A DNA stretch of 64,000 nt from Mycteria americana (taxonomy: Eukaryota; Chordata; Aves; Ciconiiformes; Ciconiidae), in assembly GCF_035582795.1 (NCBI RefSeq), contig NC_134367.1, forward strand, positions 81,451,062 to 81,515,061, read 5' to 3'. The notes beneath the pieces are model-generated. The model did not search any database, was not told where the DNA came from, and saw nothing but the letters and a program-made list of their open reading frames with translations. The translations under genes and the position numbers were made by a program. Positions 63,801 through 64,000 of the stretch are shown in pieces; position 1 is the first letter of the stretch; each line of letters opens with the position of its first letter.

Positions 63801-64000
63801 TCTTTCTGTCTTACCAGTTAAAACAGCTCATGTAATTGTGTTTACTGAAAGCTTTTTAAACATTCCCACAAACAAGAAAGCCAATCCTCTAACCCTCTCA
63901 ACACAACATCACTGCCTTTGATTTATCAACAGCCTGATGGCTGATGCAGGCAGGGTACACTGACATTGCAAAGATGAGGCACTGTAAGTTTACAGTAATG
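60894..64000 (-). other. PHF10: PHF10 intron, extends past window
   Basis: AT-rich sequence with a TA-rich simple stretch at 61,968-61,990 and an A tract at about 62,931-62,944. I searched the minus strand for the expected preceding exon (ending near VPGYK in human, phase 0) and did not find it. Confidence 0.7.

Overview
The window is from a bird. It carries CR1 retroposon fragments with the typical 3' end of short ATTCTATG-like repeats, solo LTRs of an avian ERVL-like type, long AT-rich introns and sharply bounded CpG islands. It matches the 6q27 synteny block of human: WDR27 (minus strand), C6orf120 (plus strand) and PHF10 (minus strand), in the same order and orientation. The LTR family hints at a neoavian bird rather than a galliform, but that is inference.

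Positions 1-49,874 hold WDR27, transcribed right to left. I could rebuild 21 coding exons (49,874 down to 2,820) by joining acceptor and donor sites in phase. They give 746 codons plus two bases of open frame with no stop, and match the human protein almost end to end (human residues recalled from memory). The last exons, about 80 residues with the final WD repeats, lie beyond the left edge. The introns are mostly unique AT-rich sequence. Recognisable insertions are a CR1 tail at 3.0 kb, an LTR-like segment with an internal degenerate array at 3.3-4.5 kb, solo LTRs at 14.1 kb and 48.9 kb, a CR1 reverse-transcriptase fragment at 34.9-35.8 kb, and an isolated 190-bp GC-rich block at 48.2 kb.

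Positions 49.8-50.3 kb are the CpG-island promoter of WDR27. Two degenerate CR1 copies (50.4-51.9 kb) and about 1.9 kb of unique sequence separate it from a second, larger CpG island at 53.8-55.35 kb. That island is the promoter and non-coding first exon of C6orf120, whose single coding exon is at 56,848-57,405.

Positions 58.6-64 kb hold the 3' end of PHF10 (BAF45A), with three exons that together carry the double PHD finger. C6orf120 and PHF10 converge tail to tail.

I found no undescribed multi-gene system. The points most worth checking are splicing oddities in WDR27 (a GC-AG intron and in-phase alternative acceptors), RFX-like X-boxes in its promoter, a TCTCGCGAGA element and G-rich array in the C6orf120 promoter, a perfect 25-bp palindrome at the island edge, and the orphan GC-rich block inside WDR27.
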